64,000 bases of DNA from Rhodococcoides kyotonense (GCF_900188125.1 NZ_FZOW01000011.1:186001-250000), one strand, 5' to 3'. Counted from the first letter of the stretch, positions 38,438 to 49,189 are shown. The notes: generated by a model not told the origin, from the letters alone. A program made the numbers and translations.

Positions 38438-39252
38438 CCACCTCGGAGCAGACCCGAACGCCCGACGTCCCGGACATGGAGCCCGAGCCGGACCTGGGTG
38501 CATCCGAACGCGGAGCCACCCGCCGCGCCGAACGACTTCGACTTCTCGTACAACCGGTCCTCGTCGTGGTTCTCGCTGCGGGAGTGTTGATCTGGGCGTT
38601 CAGTCGCGAATTGACCGCGACCCAGGAAGGCAGTATCAGCATCTCCAACATCGCGACGCTGACCTGGCAGCACATCCTCCTCACTGCTGCCGTCGTCGTC
38701 ATCGTCGTGATCATCGCAGTGCCGCTGGGAACGCTGCTGACCCGTCCCGGATACACCCGGCTCGCGCCGTTCTTCGTCGGCATCGCGAACATCGGCGCCG
38801 CGGCACCCGCGATCGGTCTGTTGGTGCTGTTCTACCTCGCCACGAGGCAGACCGGATTCTGGATCGGTGTGCTGCCGATCGCGTTCTATTCACTGCTTCC
38901 CGTGTTACGCAACACGATTCTCGGTTACCAGGAAGTCGACCGCACGTTGATCGATGCCGGTCGAGGACAAGGAATGTCAGCGGCGACGGTTCTGCGGAAG
39001 GTCGAGTTCCCGTTGGCCGTTCCGTACATTCTCGCGGGACTGCGCACGTCACTCGTGTTGGCCGTCGGAACCGCGACGCTGTGCTTCCTGGTGAGTGCAG
39101 GTGGTCTGGGAATTCTCATCGACACCGGATACAAGTTGCGCGACAACGTGACTCTGGTCGTCGGGGCAGTTCTCGCGGTGTCTCTGGCTTTGTTCATCGA
39201 CTGGCTCGGCGCTCTCGCGGAACAGTTCCTCGGACCCAAGGGGCTGCGATGA
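38434..39252 (+). CDS. Osmoprotectant ABC transporter permease (OpuBD type)
   Basis: The second permease has 272 residues, with an acidic N-terminal extension (PDVPDMEPEPDLGASE) ahead of the membrane part. Family features are the span LLTAAVVVIVVIIAVPLGTLL and the coupling loop DAGRGQGMSAATVLRKVEFPLAVPYILAG. It overlaps the ATPase (ATGA) and the binding-protein gene (ATGA), showing tight translational coupling. It pairs with the first permease to form a heterodimeric channel. Confidence 0.92.
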   Translation: MTTSEQTRTPDVPDMEPEPDLGASERGATRRAERLRLLVQPVLVVVLAAGVLIWAFSRELTATQEGSISISNIATLTWQHILLTAAVVVIVVIIAVPLGTLLTRPGYTRLAPFFVGIANIGAAAPAIGLLVLFYLATRQTGFWIGVLPIAFYSLLPVLRNTILGYQEVDRTLIDAGRGQGMSAATVLRKVEFPLAVPYILAGLRTSLVLAVGTATLCFLVSAGGLGILIDTGYKLRDNVTLVVGAVLAVSLALFIDWLGALAEQFLGPKGLR

Positions 39253-40226
39253 GATCCATCAGGTCGACAGTGGCGGCGCTGGCCGCGTCGGGACTGCTCC
39301 TCGCGGGATGCGGACTCGAATCGGGTGGCGCAGTACCGCTTCCGGTCGGACCGGACAGCATTCAACCCGTTCCCGAGTTGGAGGGCGTCAAGATCACCGT
39401 GGGGTCCAAGGACTTCACGGAGCAGATCACTCTGGGCTACATCATCGAGTTCGCGATGGCGGCCGCCGGCGCGGACGTCCGCGATCTGACCAACATCCAG
39501 GGTTCCAACAGCACCCGCGACGCGCAGCTCGACGGCCAGATCGATCTGACGTACGAGTATACGGGCACCGGGTGGATCAACTACCTGGGCAACGAAACTC
39601 CGCTCCCCGACTCGACGCAGCAGTACGAGGCGGTGCGCGACGCGGACCTCGCGGCCAACGACATGGTGTGGGCCGTACCGGCTCCGATGAACAACACGTA
39701 CGCGCTCGCGATGAACAAGCAGACAGCCGAACAGACAGGCGTGCGCACACTGTCGGACTACGCACGCCTCGTCGAGACCGACCCTGCGGCAGCGACCACG
39801 TGCGTCGAGACCGAGTTCAACGTCCGTCAGGACGGATATCCGGGCATGGCGGCGAAGTACGAATTCGATCCGGCCGCTGCGCCGAGGCAGATTCTTCAGA
39901 CCGGCATCATCTACCAGGCGACCGCCGACGGAAACCAGTGCAAGTTCGGTGAGGTCTTCACCACCGACGGGCGCATCATCGCGCTGGATCTGGTTCTGCT
40001 GGAGGACGATCGAGCGTTCTTCCCGAAGTACAACCCTGCACTGGTGATGAAGAAGTCGTTCGCCGACGCACACCCCGAGGTGGCCGAAGTGATGGCACCG
40101 ATCTCGTCGACGCTCACCGACCAGGTCATGACCGAGCTGAACCGGCAGGTCGACGTCGAGGGCAACGAGCCCGCCGACGTCGCCCGCAACTGGTTGGTGT
40201 CGGAGGGCTTCGTCACCGCCGGCTGA
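39249..40226 (+). CDS. Osmoprotectant ABC transporter substrate-binding lipoprotein (OpuBC/OsmX type)
   Basis: The 325-residue lipoprotein has lipobox LLLAGC and the OpuAC-type domain beginning ITVGSKDFTEQITLGYIIE, the hallmark of quaternary-amine binding proteins, with the aromatic residues of the ligand cage spread through the domain (YEYTGTGWINYLG). The exact ligand (betaine, carnitine, choline or proline betaine) cannot be read. It is the last gene of the operon and is followed by a strong hairpin shared with glnE. Confidence 0.92.
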   Translation: MRSIRSTVAALAASGLLLAGCGLESGGAVPLPVGPDSIQPVPELEGVKITVGSKDFTEQITLGYIIEFAMAAAGADVRDLTNIQGSNSTRDAQLDGQIDLTYEYTGTGWINYLGNETPLPDSTQQYEAVRDADLAANDMVWAVPAPMNNTYALAMNKQTAEQTGVRTLSDYARLVETDPAAATTCVETEFNVRQDGYPGMAAKYEFDPAAAPRQILQTGIIYQATADGNQCKFGEVFTTDGRIIALDLVLLEDDRAFFPKYNPALVMKKSFADAHPEVAEVMAPISSTLTDQVMTELNRQVDVEGNEPADVARNWLVSEGFVTAG

Positions 40227-40228
40227 TG

Positions 40229-40264
40229 CGCGCGTTCGGCGGCCTCAGGCCCCGAACGCGCGCT
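40229..40264. terminator. Bidirectional hairpin overlapping the 3' end of glnE
   Basis: GCGCGCGTTCGG pairs with CCGAACGCGCGC over 12 bp, and the loop itself contains GGCC/GGCC pairing. It starts two bases after the binding-protein stop and includes the last codons of the convergent glnE. Confidence 0.75.
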
Positions 40265-43200
40265 CCACCACTGCCTTTGCCCGACGCGTCACGCGCAGGT
40301 AGTTGTCGAGGAACTCCCCCGCATCGCCGTTCGGCCATCCTGCGACCTTCGCGACCGCGGACAGTATGTGCCCGGGCGCGGGCAGCTGATCGGTCGGCTT
40401 GCCGCGCACGAGCACGAGTGCATTCCGCGCTTTCGTTGCAAGAATCCATGCCTCACGCAGCAATTCGACGTCGGATTCGCTGAGCAGTTCCGCTGCACCG
40501 ATCGCGTCGAGGCTCTGCAGCGTCGATGTGTTGTGCAGCGCAAGAACGTCGTGTGCATGCCGCAGCTGGATCAGCTGTACCGTCCATTCGATGTCGGCGA
40601 GCCCGCCGCGCCCGAGTTTGGTGTGGGTAGCCGGGTCGGCGCCCTTCGGTAGCCGCTCGGAGTCGACGCGTGCCTTGATACGGCGGATCTCGCGTACGGC
40701 CTCGGCCGACACACCACCCTCCGGGTAGCGCACCTTGTCCACCATGAGCAGGAACTTGATGCCGAGGTCCTGGTTTCCGGCGACCTGATGGGCGCGCAGC
40801 AGGGCCTGAACTTCCCACGCCTGTGCCCATTGCGCGTAGTAGGCCTCGTACGACGACAGAGTCCGCACGACGGGCCCGTTGCGGCCTTCGGGCCGCAGAC
40901 CTGTGTCGACCTCGAGCGGTGGATCGGTGCTGGGCGCACCGAGGAGTTTGCGTATGCGGTCGGCGATTCCGTTGGCCCACTTGACCGCAACGCTGTCCTC
41001 GACACCCTCGGTGGGTTCACAGACGAACAACACGTCGGCGTCGCTGCCGTAGCCGAGCTCGCCTCCGCCGAGGCGTCCCATTCCGATGACGGCGAGACGC
41101 GCGGGTGCCGGCTCACCACGTTCGGCTTCGCTTGCTCTGATCGCTGCGGCCAGAGCTGCATTGATGACGGCAGCCCACACCGAAGACAGCGCGCGGCACA
41201 CCTGCGGAACGTCGAGCATGCCGAGAATGTCCGCCGATGCCACACGCGCAAGTTCGTGTCGGCGAAGCGAGCGGGCAGCGTTGATCGCCCGCGCTGGATC
41301 CTCGTACCGGCCCGACGACGACAGAATCGCGCGATACGTCTCCTCCGGCTCCGCGTCGAGCAACTTGGGTCCGGTCGGACCGTCGGCGAACAGTCGGACC
41401 ACTTCCGGTGCCTTGATCAGCAGGTCCGGGACGTACGCCGACGATCCGAGAACGATCATCAACCGCTGTGCGACGGCTCCCTCGTCACGAAGCATGCGCA
41501 GGAACCACGTGTGATCGACCGTCGCCTCGCACAGCCGTCGATAGTTGAGCAGTCCGGCGTCGGGATCCGGTGTGTCGGCGAGCCATTCGAGAAGCGTCGG
41601 CAGCAGCACGGCCTGGATCTGTCCGCGGCGTGCACCGCCACCCACCAAGGCTCGCAGATGCCCGAGTGCATTCTCCGGTGCCGCGTACCCGAGCGCGGCG
41701 AGCTGACGAATCGCGGCATCGGGCGTCAGACGCACGGTGTCCGAGTCGAACCGCACGACCGAATCGAGCAACGGGCGGTAGAAGAGCTTCGCGTGCAGAC
41801 GCCTGATGCGCTGAGCGTTGCGCTTGATCTCGGCATTCAGCACGCCGAGCGAGTCACGATTGCCGTCGGGACGCATGTGCGCTGCCCGCGCGAGCCATCG
41901 CAGCGCTTCCTCGTCGTCCGGGGGCGGCAGCGTGTGCGTGCGCTTCATGCGCTGCAGTTGCAAGCGGTGCTCGATCAGGCGCAGGAATTCGTACGACGCC
42001 GTCAGATTCGCCGCGTCGTCGCGGCCGATGTACCCGCCGTCGGTGAGCGCCGCAAGCGCGTCGGTCGTGCCGAGAACGCGCAGCGACTCGTCGGTCCGTC
42101 CGTGCACGAGTTGCAGTAGCTGCACGGCGAATTCGACGTCACGGAGGCTGCCTCGACCGAGTTTGATCTCGCGTTCGCGTAGCTCGGGCGGCACCATCTC
42201 CTCGACGCGTCTGCGCATCGCACGGACCTCGGGCACGAAGTCCTCACGCTGAGAGGCCAACCACACCATGGGATTCAACGCGGCGACGTACTCGTGACCG
42301 AGTTCGAGGTCACCGGTCATCGGGCGGGCCTTGAGCAGTGCCTGGAACTCCCAGGTCTTGGCCCACCGCTTGTAGTAGGCGACATGGGATTCGAGCGTGC
42401 GGACGAGCTCGCCGCGCTTGCCCTCGGGCCGCAGCGCCGCGTCGACCTCGAAGAACGCCGAGGAGCCGATGCGCATCATCTCACCCGCGATGCGGCTCGC
42501 CACGGCATCGGCAGGTTCCGCCACGAACACGACGTCGACGTCGGAGACGTAATTCAGCTCTCGCGCACCACATTTGCCCATCGCGACGACGGCGAGACGC
42601 GTCGGACAGGGCTTGTCGGGGCACACGGTGGCGACCGCGACGGCGAGAGCGGCGGTCAGGGCCGCGTCGGCCATGTCCGAAAGCTGCGTTCCCACCAGTT
42701 GATACGGCAGCACCGGCTCGTTCTCGACGGTGGCCGCGAGGTCCGCTGCGGCCAGCACCATCACCTGGTCGCGGTACGTCTTACGCAGCGCGAGAACGGC
42801 TTCGGATCCGATGATGCCCGCTCGGTACAGGTCCGGCGCGGCGTTCTCACCCGTCTCGGGGACTGCCTCGACGGCATCGAGCAACTGCTGAGTGAGCTGA
42901 TCCTTGCTCGGCAGCTCGACGCGTGAGCCCTTGCTCGACTTGCCCTCGGGCGTCAGCAGCAGGCGCCATGTGTCGGGGTCGGACACCAGATGGTCGGCCA
43001 GCGCGCTCGACGCACCCGTCAGCCCGAACAGACGGCCACGAAAACCCTTGTCCGAGCGCAGTGCAGCGGCGACTTCCGAGAAGTCCTCACCCAATGCGTC
43101 GGACAACCGCACGATCGTGCGCAGGGCCAGATCGGCGTTCGCAGCTCTCGACAGAGACCACAGAAGCTCGAGGCTGTCCTCGTCGAACCAGCCGAGCCGC

Positions 43201-43286
43201 TGCAAGTCCGCAGGGGCGCTCGGCTCCACGAGGCCGAGACGGCCTGCCCCTGGTACGACCGATCGTGACGTGGGCGGACGCACCAT
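40245..43286 (-). CDS. glnE: Glutamine synthetase adenylyltransferase / adenylyl-removing enzyme
   Basis: This 1013-residue bifunctional enzyme adenylylates and deadenylylates GlnA1. Two nucleotidyltransferase domains are visible: [19 protein letters not shown] in the N-terminal deadenylylating half and [21 protein letters not shown] in the C-terminal adenylylating half. The length is close to mycobacterial GlnE (994). It is on the opposite strand to glnA1 and upstream of nothing else in its operon; glnA2 lies 99 bases upstream on the same strand, so the two may be co-transcribed. Confidence 0.96.
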   Translation of the reverse strand: MVRPPTSRSVVPGAGRLGLVEPSAPADLQRLGWFDEDSLELLWSLSRAANADLALRTIVRLSDALGEDFSEVAAALRSDKGFRGRLFGLTGASSALADHLVSDPDTWRLLLTPEGKSSKGSRVELPSKDQLTQQLLDAVEAVPETGENAAPDLYRAGIIGSEAVLALRKTYRDQVMVLAAADLAATVENEPVLPYQLVGTQLSDMADAALTAALAVAVATVCPDKPCPTRLAVVAMGKCGARELNYVSDVDVVFVAEPADAVASRIAGEMMRIGSSAFFEVDAALRPEGKRGELVRTLESHVAYYKRWAKTWEFQALLKARPMTGDLELGHEYVAALNPMVWLASQREDFVPEVRAMRRRVEEMVPPELREREIKLGRGSLRDVEFAVQLLQLVHGRTDESLRVLGTTDALAALTDGGYIGRDDAANLTASYEFLRLIEHRLQLQRMKRTHTLPPPDDEEALRWLARAAHMRPDGNRDSLGVLNAEIKRNAQRIRRLHAKLFYRPLLDSVVRFDSDTVRLTPDAAIRQLAALGYAAPENALGHLRALVGGGARRGQIQAVLLPTLLEWLADTPDPDAGLLNYRRLCEATVDHTWFLRMLRDEGAVAQRLMIVLGSSAYVPDLLIKAPEVVRLFADGPTGPKLLDAEPEETYRAILSSSGRYEDPARAINAARSLRRHELARVASADILGMLDVPQVCRALSSVWAAVINAALAAAIRASEAERGEPAPARLAVIGMGRLGGGELGYGSDADVLFVCEPTEGVEDSVAVKWANGIADRIRKLLGAPSTDPPLEVDTGLRPEGRNGPVVRTLSSYEAYYAQWAQAWEVQALLRAHQVAGNQDLGIKFLLMVDKVRYPEGGVSAEAVREIRRIKARVDSERLPKGADPATHTKLGRGGLADIEWTVQLIQLRHAHDVLALHNTSTLQSLDAIGAAELLSESDVELLREAWILATKARNALVLVRGKPTDQLPAPGHILSAVAKVAGWPNGDAGEFLDNYLRVTRRAKAVVERAFGA

Positions 43287-43385
43287 CAGCGAACACCTCG
43301 ACTCTGGCGTGACACAGATTCACCTCACCGCAGGAACTATCGTTCTCGAACGACTAGAACCTAGTCCATCGGAGAGCCACGCCTG

Positions 43386-44726
43386 TTACAACCCCAGGTA
43401 GGCCTTCAACTCGTACGGCGTCACGTGGCTCCGGTACTCCTCCCATTCACGGCGCTTGTTGCGCAGGAAGAAGTCGAACACGTGCTCGCCGAGGGCCTCC
43501 GCGACGAGCTCGGAACCCTCCATCGCGTTGAGCGCTTGATCCAGGCTGCCCGGCAGCTCCTTGTAGCCCATCGCGCGGCGCTCGGCGGACGTCAGTGCCC
43601 AGACGTCCTCTTCGGCCTCGGGAGGAAGCGTGTAGCCCTTCTCGATGCCGCGCAGGCCTGCCGCGAGGAGAACTGCGAACGCCAGGTACGGGTTGCACGC
43701 GGAGTCAGGGCTACGGATCTCGACGCGACGCGACGACGCCTTGTTCGGCGTGTACATCGGGACGCGGATCAACGCCGAGCGGTTGGCGGGTCCCCACGAC
43801 GCGGCCGTCGGTGCTTCGCCGCCGCGCACGAGACGCTTGTACGAGTTGACCCACTGGTTCGTCACGGCGCTGATCTCGTTGGCGTGCTCGAGGATGCCTG
43901 CGATGAACGACTTGCCGGTCTCCGACAACTGCATCGGATCGTCGGGGTTGTGGAACGCGTTGGCGTCGCCTTCGAACAGGCTCATGTGGGTGTGCATCGC
44001 CGAGCCGGCCTGATCGCTGAACGGCTTGGGCATGAACGTCGCGCGCACACCCTCCTCGATCGCGACCTCTTTGACCACGTAGCGGAACGTCATGATGTTG
44101 TCGGCCATGGACAGCGCGTCGGCGTAGCGGAGGTCGATCTCCTGCTGTCCGGGTGCCGTCTCGTGGTGACTGAACTCGACGGAGATACCCATCGACTCCA
44201 ACGCGTCGATGGCGTGCCGGCGGAAGTTCGGAGCCGAATCGTGGACCGCCTGGTCGAAGTAACCGCCGTTGTCGGCAGGCGTGGGAGGCGAGCCGTCCTC
44301 CGGGCTGTCCTTGAGAAGGAAGAACTCGATCTCGGGGTGCACGTAGCAGCTGAACCCGAGGTCGGCTGCCTTGCTGAGCTGGCGACGCAGCACGTGCCGC
44401 GAATCGGCCCACGACGGCGAACCGTCGGGCATCGCGATGTCGCAGAACATGCGCGCGGAGTGCTGGTGACCCTTGCTCGTGGACCACGGCAGGATCTGGA
44501 AGGTCGACGGGTCCGGCTTGGCGACGGTGTCGGCCTCGGAAACGCGCGCGAAGCCCTCGATCGCGCTGCCGTCGAATCCGATGCCCTCGTCGAACGCGCC
44601 CTCGAGCTCGGCGGGCGCGATGGCCACCGATTTCAGATAGCCCAGGACATCGGTGAACCACAAGCGGACGAAGCGGATGTCGCGCTCCTCCAGAGTCCGG
44701 AGCACGAATTCCTTTTGGCGATCCAT
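43386..44726 (-). CDS. glnA2: Glutamine synthetase GlnA2 (type I-alpha-like)
   Basis: The ATG at 44726 gives MDRQKEFVLRTLEERDIRFVRLWF and 446 residues, exactly the M. tuberculosis GlnA2 length; the frame opens six codons earlier. Glutamine synthetase motifs are present (GFDGSAIEGF, GSAMHTHMSL, APTAASWGPANRSALIRVP). The tail region has ALTSAERRAMGYKELPGSL in place of the adenylylation-loop [10 protein letters not shown] of GlnA1, so it is not expected to be a GlnE substrate. Its role in growth is usually secondary to GlnA1. A GTAAC-n6-TTAAC sequence upstream is a weak GlnR-like half site. Confidence 0.94.
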   Translation of the reverse strand: MDRQKEFVLRTLEERDIRFVRLWFTDVLGYLKSVAIAPAELEGAFDEGIGFDGSAIEGFARVSEADTVAKPDPSTFQILPWSTSKGHQHSARMFCDIAMPDGSPSWADSRHVLRRQLSKAADLGFSCYVHPEIEFFLLKDSPEDGSPPTPADNGGYFDQAVHDSAPNFRRHAIDALESMGISVEFSHHETAPGQQEIDLRYADALSMADNIMTFRYVVKEVAIEEGVRATFMPKPFSDQAGSAMHTHMSLFEGDANAFHNPDDPMQLSETGKSFIAGILEHANEISAVTNQWVNSYKRLVRGGEAPTAASWGPANRSALIRVPMYTPNKASSRRVEIRSPDSACNPYLAFAVLLAAGLRGIEKGYTLPPEAEEDVWALTSAERRAMGYKELPGSLDQALNAMEGSELVAEALGEHVFDFFLRNKRREWEEYRSHVTPYELKAYLGL

Positions 44727-44827
44727 GTCCGCGAGAGTAAGCAAACCGCGTTAAATCTGTGTTACATCGTGAATTCAGTCTCACTTCCGGCCGCTCTCAC
44801 CTGGCCGGATACCGTCGTGATCGGACG

Positions 44828-46399
44828 TCAACACACCAAATTGTTACCTGGCGGGACGAGGTCGACGAGGTAATCGACGAGCGGGCCGTCGACGCAGTCC
44901 TCACCCGAGAACGCGACGGTGTGCTGCGTTCCCTGGTAGGTGATCAGGTCGGCGCCGAGTTGCGCGGCGAGTTCCACCCCCGCCTGATACGGCGTCGCCG
45001 GATCGAATGTCGTCGAGACCACGACGAGTTTCGGCACTCCCGGCGCCGAGATGGTGTGCGGCGTACCGGTGTTCTTCACGGGCCAGAACGCGCACACGTC
45101 GAGCGGGGCCTGACCGGTGCCGAGGCCGTCGTCCAGGAACGGCGCAGCCTCGCGATACCGCACGTCCGCCTCGTCCGCCTCGGCTCGATCCGTGACCGGC
45201 GGATCGTCGACACATCGGATCGCGGTGAACGCGTCGTCGAGGTTCGAATAGGAGCCGTCGTCGAGACGACCGGAGTACGTGTCGGCGAGACGAAGCAACG
45301 TGTCTCCCCTGCCGTCGTTCAACTCCGTCAGTCCGACGCGCAGCACACGCCACAGCGTGCTCGAGTAGAGCGCCTGCTGGACGCCGGTCAACGCGTCGTC
45401 GTAGCTGAGGCCGCGCGGATCGGTCGTCGCGGCAGGTGAGGCGAGCAACGGGTCGACGAGCTCTCTGAATTTCCGGTTCGCGTCGACCGGATCCGTCCCG
45501 AGCGCGCACTCGGACGTCTGGGCGCAACTGGCCGCGAAGTCGTCGAACGCCTTCTGGAACGCCGCCCCTTGCTCGACGGCCTCGTCGACGGGAGTCTGCT
45601 CGGGATCGAGCGCACCGTCGAGAACCATCGCCCGCACGTTCGCCGGGAACGTCTCCGCGTACGCACTGCCGAGCCGGGTGCCGTACGAGAAGCCGACGTA
45701 CGTCAGCTTCTCGTCGCCGAGGACGGATCTGATGACATCCATGTCCCGCACGACTTCCTGTGTGCCGACGTGTTGAAGCACGTCGGCACCCGTCCGCTCG
45801 GCACACTTGGCGGCGTAGTCACGATGCTCGCCTTCCGTCGTCGCGATCCCCTCCGAAGACATGTCGACGTCGTTCTCGCGTCGCTGTTCGTCGGTCTCCT
45901 CGGTCGTCAGGCACCGAACGGCAGGGGTCGATGCGCCGACTCCGCGAGGGTCGAATCCGATGCGATCGAACCTCTCGGCGATGGGCGAATCCTCGGCCTG
46001 CGTCGCCAGATAGAGCCCGGAGGCACCGGGCCCGCCCGGATTGAACAGGATCGATCCGATCTTGTCTCCCGACGCGTGTGCTCGCGAGATGGCAACCTCG
46101 GCCATCGGTCCGGCCGGGTTCGCGTAGTCCAGGGGGACGGTGACCTTCGCGCATTCGAGGGTGCTGCCGAGCCCGGTGCCGTCCGTGTCGTAACCGTCGC
46201 ACGACTCCCAATCGAGTGTCTGCGTGTAGAACTGCTCGAGCCCGGCCGGTACGACCCCCGCGCCTGCCGCCCACTGCTCGTCCGACGACGGTTCGGCGGT
46301 GCCCAAGGTTGTCGCCTCGCGACCCGAACATCCCTGCAGAACCAGCAGTGCCACTGCCCCGACCACCGCAGCGCCCACTCTCGAAGACTTCACAGTCAC
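44828..46399 (-). CDS. Secreted alpha/beta-hydrolase lipoprotein, CaeA/Hip1-like
   Basis: The 523-residue protein has a lipoprotein signal with lipobox VLQGC and an alpha/beta-hydrolase fold: oxyanion segment ILFNPGGPGASG, nucleophile GFSYGTRLG, and C-terminal TAP-like domain with Asp in STTFDPATPY and His in GTQHTVAF. It matches Rv2224c (CaeA/Hip1), a cell-envelope serine protease/esterase of normal length 520. Two GTG codons are possible (46399 and 46393). It is divergent from nadE across 76 bases. Confidence 0.88.
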   Translation of the reverse strand: MTVKSSRVGAAVVGAVALLVLQGCSGREATTLGTAEPSSDEQWAAGAGVVPAGLEQFYTQTLDWESCDGYDTDGTGLGSTLECAKVTVPLDYANPAGPMAEVAISRAHASGDKIGSILFNPGGPGASGLYLATQAEDSPIAERFDRIGFDPRGVGASTPAVRCLTTEETDEQRRENDVDMSSEGIATTEGEHRDYAAKCAERTGADVLQHVGTQEVVRDMDVIRSVLGDEKLTYVGFSYGTRLGSAYAETFPANVRAMVLDGALDPEQTPVDEAVEQGAAFQKAFDDFAASCAQTSECALGTDPVDANRKFRELVDPLLASPAATTDPRGLSYDDALTGVQQALYSSTLWRVLRVGLTELNDGRGDTLLRLADTYSGRLDDGSYSNLDDAFTAIRCVDDPPVTDRAEADEADVRYREAAPFLDDGLGTGQAPLDVCAFWPVKNTGTPHTISAPGVPKLVVVSTTFDPATPYQAGVELAAQLGADLITYQGTQHTVAFSGEDCVDGPLVDYLVDLVPPGNNLVC

Positions 46400-46462
46400 G
46401 ATGGTGCCAGAGCGCCCATGCGGTGCACGTGGACACAGCCAGCGGACCGAAGAAGTCGCTAC

Positions 46463-46468
46463 TAGGCT
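46463..46468 (+). promoter_or_regulatory. Probable leaderless -10 element of nadE
   Basis: TAGGCT, seven bases, GTG at 46476, with no Shine-Dalgarno. This also supports the internal GTG over an opening at 46299. Confidence 0.42.
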
Positions 46469-46475
46469 CCGAGCT

Positions 46476-48197
46476 GTGCAGGCACTGCGAATCGCCCTTG
46501 CCCAGATCAATCCGACAGTGGGAGACCTCGACGGCAATGCTGCGCTGATCGTGTCGTGGACGCGACGGGCGGTCGAGGAGGGCGCGCAGGTCGTGCTGTT
46601 TCCCGAGATGGCGCTGACGGGCTATCCCGTCGAGGACCTCGCGTTGATCCCGTCGTTCGCGGAGGCCTGCACGACTGCGATACGACGGCTGGCCGACGCG
46701 TTGGACCGCGCAGGCTGCGGAGGAGTCGTCACGGTCGTCGGCTATCTGGATCGCGACATCGCGGGCGCCAGGAACAGTGCCGCGGTGTTGTTCGCCGGCG
46801 AGGTCGTCTCTCGCTACGACAAGGTCGCATTGCCGACGTACCGCGTCTTCGACGAGGCGAGATACTTCGCTCCGGGCACGCATCTGAGCATCACCACTGT
46901 CGGCGAGCACCGTGTCGGCGTCGTGGTCTGCGAGGACATCTGGCAACCGGGTGGACCCGTGCCTGCGTACGCGGCCGCCGGTGTCGACGCGCTGCTGTGC
47001 CTCAATGCGAGCCCGTTCGAACTCGGCAAGGACACGATTCGCCGGTCGGTGGTCGACCGTCGCGCCGCCGAGGCGGGGGTTCCGGTGGCCTACGTCAATC
47101 TGGTGGGAGGCCAGGACGAGTTGGTGTTCGACGGCGGCAGCATGGTCGTCGCCGCGGACGGGGAGCTCCTCGGTCTCGCACGGCCGTTCACCGAGGATCT
47201 GTTGTGCGTCGACGTCGATCTGCCAGGCGACCGTACGCCCGACGACCACCCCGACGGGTGGACTGTCGACCGAAACACACTCTCCGACATCATCGTTCGC
47301 GGATGGGATCGCAGGGGTCGGTCCATTGCCGAGCCCGTGCCCGACGAGGAACAGGTGTGGGCGGCGCTCGTCACCGGCCTTCGAGACTACGTGCACAAGA
47401 ACGGGTTCCGGACCGTTGCACTCGGCCTGTCCGGTGGTATCGATTCGGCGGTCGTCGCCGCGATCGCAGTCGACGCACTCGGCAGCGATGCGGTGCACGG
47501 GGTGTCGATGCCGTCGCGGTACTCGTCGGACCATTCACGCAGCGACGCAGACGAATTCGCGCGTCGTACCGGAATTCGCTTCACGACCGAACCGATCGAA
47601 TCGATGGTCGAGGTCTTCGTTCGCACACTCGGCCTTACCGGTCTCGCCGAGGAGAACATTCAAGCGCGATGTCGCGGAATGACATTGATGGCGCTGTCCA
47701 ATTCCGACGGGCATCTGATACTCGCGACGGGCAACAAATCCGAACTCGCCGTGGGATATTCGACGATCTACGGCGATGCCGTCGGGGGCTACGCACCGAT
47801 CAAGGACGTTCCGAAGTCGCTGGTGTGGGACCTCGCACGATGGCGCAACAAGACTGCGACCGAGCGAGGAGAGATTCCGCCGATACCCGAGGACAGCATC
47901 GACAAGCCGCCGTCCGCGGAATTGCGGCCCGGCCAACTCGACACCGATTCGTTGCCCGATTACGACGAGTTGGACGCGATCCTCTACCGCTACGTCGACT
48001 GCGATCAGGGACTGCGGGACATCGTCGCCGCCGGATACGACCGCGACACCGTCGCCGACATCCTGCGCAAGGTCGACGCGTCGGAATACAAGCGACGTCA
48101 GTATCCGATCGGGGCCAAGGTCACCTCGCGCGCGTTCGGACGCGATCGGCGGATGCCCATCACGAACCGATTCCGCAGCCACGACGACCCGATGTGA
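46476..48197 (+). CDS. nadE: Glutamine-dependent NAD+ synthetase
   Basis: This 573-residue enzyme converts nicotinate adenine dinucleotide to NAD+ using ammonia drawn from glutamine. The N-terminal nitrilase-like glutaminase carries the triad Glu44 (LFPEMALTGY), Lys115 (SRYDKVALPTY) and Cys151 (VVVCEDIWQ). The C-terminal synthetase has the P-loop LSGGIDSAV (317-325) and GNKSELAVGYSTIYGD. It is shorter than the M. tuberculosis enzyme encoded elsewhere (679 residues), so it represents a different subfamily. It is inserted between caeA and panB relative to the mycobacterial order. Confidence 0.93.
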   Translation: MQALRIALAQINPTVGDLDGNAALIVSWTRRAVEEGAQVVLFPEMALTGYPVEDLALIPSFAEACTTAIRRLADALDRAGCGGVVTVVGYLDRDIAGARNSAAVLFAGEVVSRYDKVALPTYRVFDEARYFAPGTHLSITTVGEHRVGVVVCEDIWQPGGPVPAYAAAGVDALLCLNASPFELGKDTIRRSVVDRRAAEAGVPVAYVNLVGGQDELVFDGGSMVVAADGELLGLARPFTEDLLCVDVDLPGDRTPDDHPDGWTVDRNTLSDIIVRGWDRRGRSIAEPVPDEEQVWAALVTGLRDYVHKNGFRTVALGLSGGIDSAVVAAIAVDALGSDAVHGVSMPSRYSSDHSRSDADEFARRTGIRFTTEPIESMVEVFVRTLGLTGLAEENIQARCRGMTLMALSNSDGHLILATGNKSELAVGYSTIYGDAVGGYAPIKDVPKSLVWDLARWRNKTATERGEIPPIPEDSIDKPPSAELRPGQLDTDSLPDYDELDAILYRYVDCDQGLRDIVAAGYDRDTVADILRKVDASEYKRRQYPIGAKVTSRAFGRDRRMPITNRFRSHDDPM

Positions 48198-48313
48198 TGT
48201 ATTGCACTGCCGAGTCCCCTTAAACGGCCAGGTCGTCGGTGGCAGACTGGTGGCGTCATCAACCCCATCCCGGGGACCCGCAGGCGGGCCTCGAGGAACC
48301 GAAAGGGACAAAG

Positions 48314-49159
48314 ATGTCCGACAATTCTGTGTACGGTGCGTCCGATGCTGCGGTATCCGGACTGACTCGCAAGACGCGCACCCATCATCTCCTGCAGATG
48401 AAGGCCGAGGGTGAGCGCTGGGCCATGCTCACGGCGTACGACTACTCGAGTGCCCGCATCTTCGAAGAAGCCGGTATCCCGGTGCTCCTGGTCGGCGATT
48501 CGGCGGCCAACGTGGTCTACGGCTACGACACGACGGTTCCGGTCACCGTCGACGAACTTCTCCCCCTCGTGCGCGGTGTCGTGCGCGGCGCCCCGAACGC
48601 TCTCGTCGTCGCCGACCTGCCGTTCGGAACCTACGAGTCCTCACCGCAGCAGGCGCTCGCCACGGCGACGCGTTTCCTCAAGGAAGGCCTCGCCCACGCC
48701 GTCAAGCTCGAAGGCGGAGAGCGCGTCGCCGACCAGATCGCAGCCATCTCGGCGGCAGGCATTCCGGTCATGGCTCATATCGGGTTCACCCCCCAGAGCG
48801 TCAACGGGCTCGGCGGATTCCGCATCCAGGGACGCGGCGACGGCGCCGATCAACTCGTCGCCGACGCCATCGCGGTACAGGAGGCAGGTGCGTTCTCCGT
48901 CGTCATGGAGATGGTGCCTGCCGATCTCGCCGGTCAGGTGACCCGCAAGCTCACCATTCCGACCATCGGAATCGGCGCGGGCAACGAGACCGACGCACAG
49001 GTGCTGGTGTGGCAGGACATGGCCGGCTACACCAGTGGCAAGACGGCCAAGTTCGTCAAGAAGTTCGGAGCCGTCGGCGACGAGCTGCGCTCGGCAGCAG
49101 CGACGTACCTGTCCGAGGTACGCAGCGGAACCTTCCCCGGCCCCGAGCACAGCTACTGA
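48314..49159 (+). CDS. panB: 3-methyl-2-oxobutanoate hydroxymethyltransferase
   Basis: PanB makes ketopantoate from 2-oxoisovalerate in pantothenate and CoA synthesis. The ATG at 48314 is preceded by AAAGGGAC and gives 281 residues, the M. tuberculosis PanB length. Motifs are [41 protein letters not shown] and [19 protein letters not shown]. The Mg-binding Asp residues and the catalytic Glu are present in these blocks. Confidence 0.96.
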   Translation: MSDNSVYGASDAAVSGLTRKTRTHHLLQMKAEGERWAMLTAYDYSSARIFEEAGIPVLLVGDSAANVVYGYDTTVPVTVDELLPLVRGVVRGAPNALVVADLPFGTYESSPQQALATATRFLKEGLAHAVKLEGGERVADQIAAISAAGIPVMAHIGFTPQSVNGLGGFRIQGRGDGADQLVADAIAVQEAGAFSVVMEMVPADLAGQVTRKLTIPTIGIGAGNETDAQVLVWQDMAGYTSGKTAKFVKKFGAVGDELRSAAATYLSEVRSGTFPGPEHSY

Positions 49160-49189
49160 CCGAGGCTCGTCGATGGCACACTCGGTGCC

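Noticed and set aside
40788-42119. 443-residue plus-strand frame inside glnE
   Set aside because: Antisense to GlnE. Composition is that of a shadow and there is no start signal.
44750-44765. GlnR-like site upstream of glnA2 (GTAAC-n6-TTAAC on the minus strand)
   Set aside because: The b-site does not match GAAAC and no second box follows in register.
44787-44808. Small hairpin CCGGCC/GGCCGG downstream of the caeA-like gene
   Set aside because: Only a six-base stem in GC-rich DNA with no U-tract; may be chance.
45819-47534. 571-residue minus-strand frame across caeA and nadE
   Set aside because: It spans two divergent genes that both show full catalytic motifs, and its own sequence is His/Arg/Val-rich shadow.
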